Assembly (NCBI GenBank): GCA_030643285.1 | Contig: DAOWMC010000050.1 | Coordinates: forward strand, 1-7,396 | Origin: Methanobacteriota archaeon | GTDB lineage: Archaea; Halobacteriota; Syntropharchaeia; DAOWMC01 | DNA length: 7,396 bases | Direction of reading: 5' to 3' | In this document: in pieces, positions 1 to 5,017 of the stretch | Layout: each line of letters starts with the position of its first letter | How positions within the stretch are numbered: position 1 is the first letter of the stretch | The notes under the pieces: model-generated | The model's database searches: none | What the model was told of the DNA's origin: nothing | What the model saw: the letters and a program-made list of their open reading frames with translations, nothing else | Translations under genes and position numbers: made by a program

Positions 1-131
1 CTTCTAATCAGATCCACAAAAGCATTCGCAACTATAATATTGGTCCCGATAACCCTTCTTTGAGTATCCTTGCCAAATTTACCTTTGGACTTATCAGACT
101 TTTTTACTCCACCAGACTTATTCTTTACCAT
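1..131 (-). CDS. Unrecognised lysine-rich protein, N-terminal part only
   Basis: The frame opens at an ATG (131-129, complement) and runs 43 codons without a stop to the window edge, so the C-terminal part is missing. The first 25 residues are very basic (MVKNKSGGVKK... with repeated Lys, Ser and Gly) and probably disordered. They are followed by RRVIGTNIIVANAFVDLIR, which looks like the start of a folded beta/alpha domain. An AGGTAAT element lies about 5 nt before the ATG and can serve as a ribosome site. The gene lies 79 nt downstream of the FAH-family gene on the same strand, so it may be read from it or from its own weak TATA-like element near 158-166. A basic N-terminal tail fits a nucleic-acid or ribosome-associated protein, but I do not recognise the family and assign no function. 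Smooth codon use and the ribosome site favour a real gene. Confidence 0.6.
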   Translation of the reverse strand, partial: MVKNKSGGVKKSDKSKGKFGKDTQRRVIGTNIIVANAFVDLIR

Positions 132-157
132 TTTTTATTACCTTTGTTACGTGTGGG

Positions 158-166
158 TTAATATAA
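158..166 (-). promoter_or_regulatory. Possible TATA box for the lysine-rich protein gene
   Basis: On the minus strand this reads TTATATTAA, preceded by GGAAAG, in the 79-nt gap between the FAH-family gene and the lysine-rich gene. A start about 25 nt downstream would fall near 136, leaving a leader of only about 5 nt. A leaderless or near-leaderless transcript would result, which would waste the AGGTAAT ribosome site. Read-through from the FAH gene is therefore equally possible. Confidence 0.25.
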
Positions 167-210
167 CTTTCCAAACTACGTTAAAAATCATAAAGTATTA
201 TCCGTGTGGC

Positions 211-1053
211 TCAAACCACTACATTCCTCAAAGTACCAATGTTTTGAATTGTAAGTTCGAGTTCATCACCGGCTTTAAGAAATTTCGGGGGCTTCTGCAT
301 GGATCCAACACCTGATGGCGTACCTGTCCCGATGATATCCCCCGCCTCCAAAGTTACCGATTTGGAGATAAAGGAAACGGTATCATAAACGCCAAAGATC
401 ATATTGCTTGTGTTTGATTTTTGTTTTACATAGCCATTCAACTTGCATTCAATATCTAGATTGTCCGGATCCCCTATCCCCTCTTTAGTAGTGATCCATG
501 GCCCGATCGGGGCAAAAGTATCAAAGCTTTTACTTCTGAAAAACTGCTTGTCCTTAAACTGGATATCCCTTGCAGATACATCATTTAAGATTGTAAAGCC
601 CAAAACATGGTCTTTTGCACTTTCTTTTGAGACATGCCTGCATCTTTTTCCAATAACAATTGCAAGTTCAACTTCATAATCAGTGAGTTTTGTGGGTGTT
701 TCAATCTCATCGTCCGGACCGATCACAGCTGTAGGGGCTTTGGAGAAAAGCATCGGCTCTTTAGGGGGTTTTCCACCAAATTCCTCTGCATGATCTCTGT
801 AGTTCAATCCAAGGCAGATGATCTTTGGTGGCCTTGGTATAGGTGGTAAAAATTCAACTTCCCCGAATGTGGATAAATTTACACCCTCAACATCGTTAAC
901 AACTTCTTTTGCGATCTCGATCGATTTTGGGTAGTACTCCAAAAGAGTATAGATGCTGTCAAGTCCCATAGGACTCAGATCCGCAACATATTTATTTGCA
1001 ATTACCACACCAATCGTTGGTTCACCTGATTTTAAGTATCTTGCAATCTTCAT
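211..1053 (-). CDS. Fumarylacetoacetate hydrolase (FAH) family protein
   Basis: A complete 280-residue cytosolic enzyme of the FAH superfamily (acylpyruvases, 2-keto-4-pentenoate hydratase/HHDD isomerase-like enzymes, oxaloacetate decarboxylases), which cleave or rearrange 2-oxo acids with a bound Mg2+. The N-terminal 70 residues form the small domain common in prokaryotic members; the catalytic fold starts at KIICLGLNYRDHAEE (77-91). By spacing, E127, E129 (DYEVEL) and D158 (LNDVSARD) match the metal-binding E-x-E...D triad of FAHD1-type enzymes, and H88/E91 match its catalytic His-Glu pair. GTGTPSGVG (242-250) is the conserved C-terminal glycine loop. The ATG has GGGTG 5 nt upstream. The gene is divergent from ilvB across a shared control region. 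Exact substrate cannot be read from sequence; proximity to acetolactate synthase does not prove a role with branched-chain 2-oxo acids. Confidence 0.93.
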   Translation of the reverse strand: MKIARYLKSGEPTIGVVIANKYVADLSPMGLDSIYTLLEYYPKSIEIAKEVVNDVEGVNLSTFGEVEFLPPIPRPPKIICLGLNYRDHAEEFGGKPPKEPMLFSKAPTAVIGPDDEIETPTKLTDYEVELAIVIGKRCRHVSKESAKDHVLGFTILNDVSARDIQFKDKQFFRSKSFDTFAPIGPWITTKEGIGDPDNLDIECKLNGYVKQKSNTSNMIFGVYDTVSFISKSVTLEAGDIIGTGTPSGVGSMQKPPKFLKAGDELELTIQNIGTLRNVVV

Positions 1054-1058
1054 AAAAA

Positions 1059-1063
1059 CACCC
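1059..1063 (-). promoter_or_regulatory. Ribosome binding site of the FAH-family gene
   Basis: The complement reads GGGTG, five A/T nucleotides before the ATG at 1053. It matches the archaeal GGTGA core and supports that start. Confidence 0.6.
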
Positions 1064-1080
1064 TTTCTTCTCTTCTTGTG

Positions 1081-1095
1081 AATATAGATATATAC
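1081..1095 (-). promoter_or_regulatory. Probable TATA box of the FAH-family gene
   Basis: On the minus strand this reads TATATATCTATATT preceded by AAAAGATAAAAGGG, a purine-rich BRE-like stretch. A start 25-27 nt downstream would fall near 1062-1068, giving a very short leader that would just include the GGGTG ribosome site. This is the only strong TATA-like element in the right place. Confidence 0.45.
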
Positions 1096-1111
1096 CCTTT
1101 TATCTTTTGGG

Positions 1112-1121
1112 CGTGACCACG
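1112..1121. promoter_or_regulatory. Small palindrome between the two divergent promoters
   Basis: CGTG-AC-CACG is a perfect dyad with a 2-nt spacer. A second, overlapping inverted pair GCGT...ACGC spans 1111-1127. It lies in the only GC-rich patch between the FAH TATA element and the ilvB TATA element, where an operator serving both genes could sit. Arms of 4 bp are short enough to arise by chance, so the functional reading is weak. Confidence 0.25.
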
Positions 1122-1140
1122 ATACGCGACAATCTTTACA

Positions 1141-1157
1141 AACAATATATTTATATA
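1141..1157 (+). promoter_or_regulatory. Probable archaeal promoter (BRE and TATA box) of ilvB
   Basis: TTTATATA at 1150-1157 is a good box A, preceded by ACAAACAATATA, an A-rich BRE-like stretch. The usual 26-nt offset puts the transcription start near 1180. That implies an unusually long leader of about 140 nt before the ilvB ATG, long for an archaeal mRNA. The 12-codon ORF with its own ribosome site would begin about 24 nt into this transcript. Confidence 0.55.
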
Positions 1158-1175
1158 CTATTGCGCAGACGTTGT

Positions 1176-1192
1176 TTAGAATAAAGTTCTAA
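1176..1192. promoter_or_regulatory. Perfect inverted repeat over the predicted ilvB transcription start
   Basis: TTAGAA-taaag-TTCTAA is a perfect 6-bp dyad with a 5-nt spacer; a T-G pair could extend it to 7 in RNA. It covers the position expected for the transcription start (about 1180), a common place for archaeal repressor operators. Its right arm touches the AAGGTGA ribosome site of the small leader ORF, so as RNA it could also form a hairpin that hides part of that site. No regulator gene is in the window to link it to. Confidence 0.4.
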
Positions 1193-1197
1193 GGTGA
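1191..1197 (+). promoter_or_regulatory. Strong ribosome binding site of the leader ORF
   Basis: AAGGTGA is followed after 6 nt by the ATG at 1204. It is a stronger Shine-Dalgarno match than the one in front of ilvB itself, and is the main reason to believe the 12-codon ORF is translated. Confidence 0.55.
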
Positions 1198-1203
1198 ACA
1201 AAT

Positions 1204-1242
1204 ATGACTACAGCGTGGGATCGTTTTGTATGTCCCTTATAG
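1204..1242 (+). CDS. Putative 12-residue leader peptide upstream of ilvB
   Basis: ATG to TAG encodes MTTAWDRFVCPL. It has an ideal ribosome site (AAGGTGA, 6-nt spacing) and lies inside the inferred 5' leader of ilvBN. Its last codons form the left arm of a GC hairpin (1232-1246) and its TAG covers the last loop bases and the first base of the right arm, so a ribosome finishing this peptide would prevent the hairpin from forming. This geometry is that of an attenuation leader, but the peptide holds only one Val and one Leu and no run of branched-chain codons, so it would not sense Ile/Leu/Val in the bacterial manner. It has no recognisable homologue by eye. Translation is inferred only from the ribosome site. 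Confidence 0.4.
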   Translation: MTTAWDRFVCPL

Positions 1243-1252
1243 GGGCTTTTTT
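1232..1252 (+). terminator. Hairpin plus T6 in the ilvB leader (possible attenuator)
   Basis: GTCCC (1232-1236), loop TTATA, GGGGC (1242-1246) gives a 5-bp stem with one T-G pair, followed at once by TTTTTT (1247-1252). This has the form of a Rho-independent terminator. Archaeal termination depends mainly on the U-tract, so six T may act even without the stem. The left arm can pair instead with GGGAT at 1217-1221, so two exclusive folds exist. The stem is short and its strength is uncertain. Confidence 0.35.
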
Positions 1253-1258
1253 GGTGAT

Positions 1259-1327
1259 TTGGACAGTGTAACTATCAGCTGTTTTTGTATTCTTGTTGTA
1301 TTGGAATTTTTGGGGATTTTAACATGA
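1259..1327 (+). other. Small Ile/Leu/Val-rich frame ending on the ilvB start codon
   Basis: In the frame offset from ilvB, a TTG at 1259 (or TTG at 1226) opens a run that ends with TGA at 1325-1327, overlapping the ilvB ATG as ATGA. Codons 1289-1321 read [11 protein letters not shown], eight of eleven being branched-chain residues. GGTGAT (1253-1258) abuts TTG 1259 with no spacing, so the start is poorly supported. The region is T-rich, which by itself favours hydrophobic codons. I list it because an ATGA overlap and branched-chain codons directly before an acetolactate synthase gene fit a coupled leader peptide; whether it is translated is unknown. Confidence 0.22.
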
Positions 1328-2982
1328 CTAAGATGACTGGAGCCAAGGCAATGGTTGAGAGCTTGCAAAAAGAAGACGTCAAGGTGATATTCGGGTATCC
1401 CGGTGGTGTGCTATTACCCCTGTACGATGAGTTGTTTGATGCGGATATAAGACATATTCTGGTTCGACACGAACAGGGTGCGGCACATGCTGCCGATGGA
1501 TATGCGAGGGCCACAGGTAGGGTAGGTGTCTGTTTAGCCACGTCGGGGCCCGGGGCAACTAATCTGGTAACAGGTATTGCAAATGCTTACATGGATTCAA
1601 TACCGATTGTTGCGATTACGGGCCAGGTGGCAACTCATATGATAGGAAACGATGCCTTTCAGGAGGCGGACATAACTGGCATATCAACTCCTATAACCAA
1701 ACACAATTATCTGGTGACTGATGGTCAGAATTTGCCAAAGTATGTTAAAGAGGCGTTTCATTTAGCCTTAAGCGGACGTCCTGGTCCGGTTCTTATTGAT
1801 ATTCCAACTGATGTCTTTAAAAACGAGGAGGATTTTCATTTTCCAAAAAAAGCATCACTTGAAGGTTACAAACCCACTGTCAAAGGGCACCCCCTCCAGA
1901 TAAAAAAGGCTGCAGAGTTAATTAAAAACTCAGAGCGTACTGTAATCTTTGCAGGTGGAGGAATTATAACTTCAAATGCACACGAGGAGCTTAAAAGATT
2001 TGCAGAGACTATAAACGCGCCTGTAACCACAACATTAATGGGTAAAGGGGCATTTCCCGAAACTCATCCGCTTTCCTTGGGGATGGTCGGCATGCATGGT
2101 ACAAGATACGCCAATTATGCTGTTTGCGATACCGATCTTTTGATAGCAGTGGGTGTCAGGTTTGATGATAGGGTTACAGGTAAGATAAGCGATTTTGCAC
2201 CAGATGCAAAGATAATTCATATTGATATAGACCCTGCTGAAATTGGAAAGACGATACGGGTGGATATACCCATCGTTGGCAATGCCAAAAATATCCTCGG
2301 CGAGCTTTTGGAAGTACTGGTAAAGTTAAATAATAAAAAGTGGAATGACCAGATAGAAAAATGGAAGAAAGAGTATCCCCTCGCTTACGAGAAAAAAGGG
2401 ATTAAGCCCCAATTTGTTATCGAGCAGATTTACGATGCTTGCCCTGATGCCATTATATCAACGGATGTTGGACAGTGTCAGATGTGGGCAGCCCAATACT
2501 TTAAATATACCAAGCCACGCACACTGATTACCTCTGGTGGGCTAGGGACGATGGGCTTTGGACTCCCGGCAGCAATAGGTGCAAAGGTTGGCTGTCCCGA
2601 AAAGACTGTGTTTGATATTGCGGGTGACGGGGGCTTTATGATGAACTGCCAGGAATTAGCGACAGCAGTTGAAAATGATATACCGGTCAAGGTTGCAATT
2701 CTTAACAATGGGTTTCTTGGGATGGTGCGTCAGTGGCAGGAGCTTTTCTACAATAAAAGATATTCCCACACCTGTCTGAAATCAAAAACAGACTTTGTCA
2801 AACTGGCAAAAGCTTTTGGGGCTGTTGGTATACGGGTAACAAAGGCAAATGAAGTTAGATCGGCAATAGAAGAAGCGATGGAAGTTGATGAAACGGTTGT
2901 CATCGATATCAAGGTTGAAGGTGAGGAAAATGTGTTTCCAATGGTACCACCGGGTGCCAGTATAAGAGATATGATTGGATGA
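1324..2982 (+). CDS. ilvB: Acetolactate synthase, large (catalytic) subunit
   Basis: A 552-residue thiamine-diphosphate and FAD enzyme that joins pyruvate with pyruvate or 2-oxobutyrate, the first common step of valine, leucine and isoleucine synthesis. Domain order is typical: N-terminal PYR domain with FGYPGG (about 24-29) and catalytic Glu50 in [15 protein letters not shown]; central FAD-associated domain (about 190-345, with [12 protein letters not shown] and [11 protein letters not shown]); C-terminal PP domain with the ThDP/Mg motif GDGGFMMN...LNN (434-462) and [15 protein letters not shown], which carries the conserved active-site tryptophan. I chose the ATG at 1324 because homologues begin close to [11 protein letters not shown]. 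An in-frame TTG at 1285 would add 13 atypical residues. The ribosome site (TTGGGGAT near 1310-1317) is weak, which makes translational coupling to upstream reading plausible. ilvN follows after 12 nt. The ilvC and ilvD genes are not in the window. Confidence 0.97.
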   Translation: MTKMTGAKAMVESLQKEDVKVIFGYPGGVLLPLYDELFDADIRHILVRHEQGAAHAADGYARATGRVGVCLATSGPGATNLVTGIANAYMDSIPIVAITGQVATHMIGNDAFQEADITGISTPITKHNYLVTDGQNLPKYVKEAFHLALSGRPGPVLIDIPTDVFKNEEDFHFPKKASLEGYKPTVKGHPLQIKKAAELIKNSERTVIFAGGGIITSNAHEELKRFAETINAPVTTTLMGKGAFPETHPLSLGMVGMHGTRYANYAVCDTDLLIAVGVRFDDRVTGKISDFAPDAKIIHIDIDPAEIGKTIRVDIPIVGNAKNILGELLEVLVKLNNKKWNDQIEKWKKEYPLAYEKKGIKPQFVIEQIYDACPDAIISTDVGQCQMWAAQYFKYTKPRTLITSGGLGTMGFGLPAAIGAKVGCPEKTVFDIAGDGGFMMNCQELATAVENDIPVKVAILNNGFLGMVRQWQELFYNKRYSHTCLKSKTDFVKLAKAFGAVGIRVTKANEVRSAIEEAMEVDETVVIDIKVEGEENVFPMVPPGASIRDMIG

Positions 2983-2984
2983 GA

Positions 2985-2992
2985 AGGTGATC
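2985..2992 (+). promoter_or_regulatory. Ribosome binding site of ilvN
   Basis: AGGTGATC is a full match to the complement of the archaeal 16S rRNA 3' end. It lies in the 12-nt gap between the ilvB stop and the ilvN ATG at 2995, and fixes that start. It is also the clearest archaeal signature in the window. Confidence 0.75.
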
Positions 2993-2994
2993 TT

Positions 2995-3474
2995 ATGAAA
3001 CATACACTTGCGGTATTAGTTGAAAACAAACCAGGAGTAATGGCACGCACATCCGGCTTATTCAGTAGACGGGGTTTTAACATAGATAGCCTATCGGTAG
3101 GTGTCACAAATGACCCGGACATGTCCCGTATGACAATAGTTGTAAACGGGGATGATCGGGTATTGGATCAGGTAAGAAAACAGTTGAACAAACTTATTAA
3201 TGTAATTAAGATCGTTGATCTACCTTCTAACAACTCGGTGGAGCGGGAACTTGTTTTGATAAAAGTGACAGTTGGAGTAGATACCCGTTCCGAGATAATG
3301 CAGATCACCGATACATTCAGGGCAAAAATCGTGGATGTGGGAAAAGATACGCTGACAATTGAGGTCACCGGAGACGAAGGCAAGATCAATGCCATAATAC
3401 AGCTTATGGATCATTTCGGAATAAAAGAGATAGCAAGGACCGGAAAGACTGCTTTGATCAGGGGTGAAAAGTGA
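2995..3474 (+). CDS. ilvN: Acetolactate synthase, small (regulatory) subunit
   Basis: A 159-residue regulatory partner of the large subunit. An N-terminal ACT domain (about 3-75) starts [32 protein letters not shown], with the glycine and asparagine loop that in this family binds the feedback inhibitor valine. A second domain (about 80-157) begins RELVLIKV and ends [11 protein letters not shown], as in full-length bacterial IlvN/IlvH proteins. It activates the catalytic subunit and gives it end-product inhibition. The length is normal for the family, where about 160 residues is common. It lies 12 nt after ilvB with a perfect Shine-Dalgarno site, so the two are co-transcribed and made together. 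The symbol ilvN is used for the small subunit paired with ilvB; ilvH would be an equally fair name. Confidence 0.96.
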   Translation: MKHTLAVLVENKPGVMARTSGLFSRRGFNIDSLSVGVTNDPDMSRMTIVVNGDDRVLDQVRKQLNKLINVIKIVDLPSNNSVERELVLIKVTVGVDTRSEIMQITDTFRAKIVDVGKDTLTIEVTGDEGKINAIIQLMDHFGIKEIARTGKTALIRGEK

Positions 3475-3496
3475 CTTTTATACTTTTGTAGGTCAT

Positions 3497-3516
3497 AACC
3501 TGCCTGTTGGCGGGTT
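3497..3516 (+). other. Hairpin in the ilvN to acyl-CoA synthetase gap
   Basis: AACCTGCC-TGTT-GGCGGGTT forms an 8-bp stem (one T-G pair) with a 4-nt loop, 22 nt after the ilvN stop. No T-run follows it, so it is not a classical terminator; it may protect the 3' end of ilvBN mRNA, mark a processing site, or be regulatory for the next gene. T-rich stretches before it (CTTTTATACTTTTG, 3475-3488) could instead act as a U-tract terminator or as a TATA element for the downstream gene. Confidence 0.4.
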
Positions 3517-3572
3517 CAGCCTCATGTCTATGATGGGTAATGGTAGTAGAGAGAATAATTTTGTTTAAGATC

Positions 3573-3580
3573 AGGTGGTG
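3573..3580 (+). promoter_or_regulatory. Ribosome binding site deciding the acyl-CoA synthetase start
   Basis: AGGTGGTG lies with its core 8 nt before the ATG at 3587. Two in-frame GTG codons (3575, 3578) fall inside this element and so are unlikely starts, although they would lengthen the frame by four codons. Confidence 0.6.
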
Positions 3581-3586
3581 TGTGGC

Positions 3587-4969
3587 ATGGTAGAGTCAGA
3601 TGGAAACGTTTTTGAAGCTGTTTTTAACCCCAAATCAGTTGCGGTTGTTGGTGCAAGCTCAAATATTAGAAAAGGTGGCCATAGAAGGTTTGTGGCAATA
3701 CTGGAAAACTATAAAGGAAATCTATACCCTGTAAATCCAAAAGAAGTTGAAGTGGCAGGAATTAAGGCTTACCCCAATGTGAATGATATCCCAGAAGATC
3801 TCGATCATGTTGTGGTCTCCATTCCTTCGGGTGGGGTTTCAAAAGTTATGGAAGATTGTGTAAAAAAGGGTGTTAAGATCGTAACCGTATTTTCGTCCGG
3901 TTTTTCCGAATCCGGGCAAGATGGAAAAAGGTTGGAAGAAAAGATTGTAAACATCGCACACAGTGGAAATACTCGTGTGGTTGGGCCAAACTGTATAGGT
4001 GTGTACTGCCCGTCAAGTGGGCTATCATTTTTCCCAACGTTACCTAAAGAAGAGGGGGATGTTGCATTCGTTTCACAGAGTGGTGGCCTTGCAATGGCAT
4101 TTGTTCAAACCGGTAGTCTGTACGGTTTGGGCTTTAGCAAGGTGGTCAGCTTCGGAAATGCAGCAGATCTGGATAGCACTGACTATTTTGAGTATTTAGC
4201 AGATGACCAAAAAACAAGCATCGTAGCCGCATACATTGAAGGTGTAAAAGATGGTATGCGATTCAAAGAGGTGGTAAGTGAGCTTGTTAAAAAGAAACCA
4301 TTGATCGTATGGAAGGTTGGAAGAACAAAAATCGGGGCAAGAGCCATATCATCTCATACAGGGTCATTGGCAGGAGAGGATCGCATATGGGATGGTCTAT
4401 TCAGGCAACTGGGTGTGGTGCGAGTTAACACATTTGATGAATTGATCGACACGATAATGCTATTCAAATATACACCATCTACGGGCTCAAATGTTGCAAT
4501 TATCACAATAGGCGGTGGTGCAGGTGTTGCAACTGCAGATATTTGCGCCGGTCTGGGTCTGAAGATACCAGGATTGGGACCGGAAACTTCCGAAGAACTC
4601 AAAAAAATTGTTCCCGGTGTTGGGACCAGTATAAAAAACCCGGTTGATCTGGCAGCCACGGCACTGAATCCATCAGCGGTAAAGAAAGTGATAGAGATAG
4701 TAGCTAAGGACGAGTCTATAGATACACTGATGATACTTGGATTGCCTGAAGTGACAATGAGTCTTTTTGTACGGGAGTTAAAGAAGTTTAATAATTCTAA
4801 AAAATCTCTGGTCGTTATAGTTCCGATAACATCGGAAACAAGTGTAAAAGTACACCGTACGCTCTCAAAAAATGGTATACCTGTTTATCCAAGTGAAGAA
4901 AGGGCGGCTAAGGCGATCTCAAATGTGGTTAGGTTCAATCGATACAGGGTTTTTCAAAAGGATATTTGA
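3587..4969 (+). CDS. ADP-forming acyl-CoA synthetase, alpha-type subunit
   Basis: A 460-residue homologue of the alpha subunit of archaeal ADP-forming acetyl-CoA synthetase (ACD), which turns acyl-CoA, ADP and phosphate into free acid, CoA and ATP. It has a CoA-binding Rossmann domain (about 8-130, KSVAVVGASSN), a first succinyl-CoA-ligase-like domain (VAFVSQSGG at about 159-167), and a second with a glycine-rich IGGGAGVATADICAGLG. The phospho-histidine lies in SSHTGSLAGED at residue 257 counted from the ATG at 3587, the same number as the catalytic His257 known for the Pyrococcus furiosus alpha subunit, which also supports the start. The ATP-grasp beta subunit needed for activity is absent: the next gene is on the other strand. 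The partner must be encoded elsewhere, or this is a specialised paralogue. Substrate could be acetyl-, branched-chain or aryl-CoA. The 3' end overlaps cobY. Confidence 0.9.
   Translation: MVESDGNVFEAVFNPKSVAVVGASSNIRKGGHRRFVAILENYKGNLYPVNPKEVEVAGIKAYPNVNDIPEDLDHVVVSIPSGGVSKVMEDCVKKGVKIVTVFSSGFSESGQDGKRLEEKIVNIAHSGNTRVVGPNCIGVYCPSSGLSFFPTLPKEEGDVAFVSQSGGLAMAFVQTGSLYGLGFSKVVSFGNAADLDSTDYFEYLADDQKTSIVAAYIEGVKDGMRFKEVVSELVKKKPLIVWKVGRTKIGARAISSHTGSLAGEDRIWDGLFRQLGVVRVNTFDELIDTIMLFKYTPSTGSNVAIITIGGGAGVATADICAGLGLKIPGLGPETSEELKKIVPGVGTSIKNPVDLAATALNPSAVKKVIEIVAKDESIDTLMILGLPEVTMSLFVRELKKFNNSKKSLVVIVPITSETSVKVHRTLSKNGIPVYPSEERAAKAISNVVRFNRYRVFQKDI
4867..4872 (-). terminator. Possible U-tract terminator for the radical SAM-cobY transcript
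   Basis: Six consecutive A on the plus strand give T6 on the minus strand, 46 nt beyond the restored cobY stop (4919). It lies inside the acyl-CoA synthetase gene, as expected for overlapping convergent genes. Archaeal terminators often need only a U-tract, but such runs are common in AT-rich DNA. Confidence 0.2.
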
Positions 4970-5017
4970 ACAGATTCTTAGGTCCTCTTTTGTATTTACA
5001 TTGATACCGAGCAGGAT
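4919..5017 (-). other. Displaced C-terminal coding segment of cobY (+1 frame)
   Basis: Read from 5017 down, this encodes 32 residues, ILLGINVNTKEDLRIC... to NHI, then TGA. G-I-N-V-N-T-K-E-D-L matches the conserved end of CobY (for example FNINTKDDLKL in the Methanocaldococcus protein, from memory). Conservation in this frame down to the stop means it was under selection recently. If used, it extends the tail-to-tail overlap with the acyl-CoA synthetase gene to 51 nt. Confidence 0.75.

Noticed and set aside
1240..1257. TAG of the leader ORF read as pyrrolysine
   Set aside because: Read-through would add only five residues (the TAG residue and GLFW) before TGA, with nothing conserved to gain. 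No pyrrolysine genes are in the window.
1285..1323. Alternative ilvB start at TTG 1285 adding 13 residues
   Set aside because: The added residues ([13 protein letters not shown]) do not resemble acetolactate synthase N-termini, there is no ribosome site before it, and the ATG at 1324 gives the usual family start.
2748..3122. Minus-strand frame of 124 codons opposite the ilvB/ilvN junction
   Set aside because: It is antisense to two well-conserved genes, has no ribosome site and no recognisable motif. Other antisense frames across the window (for example 4354-4659, 6986-7267) were dismissed for the same reason.
3509..3530. GGCGGGTTCAGCC taken as the T-arm of a tRNA
   Set aside because: No acceptor, anticodon or D arm can be built around it. 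The bases are better explained by the 8-bp hairpin.
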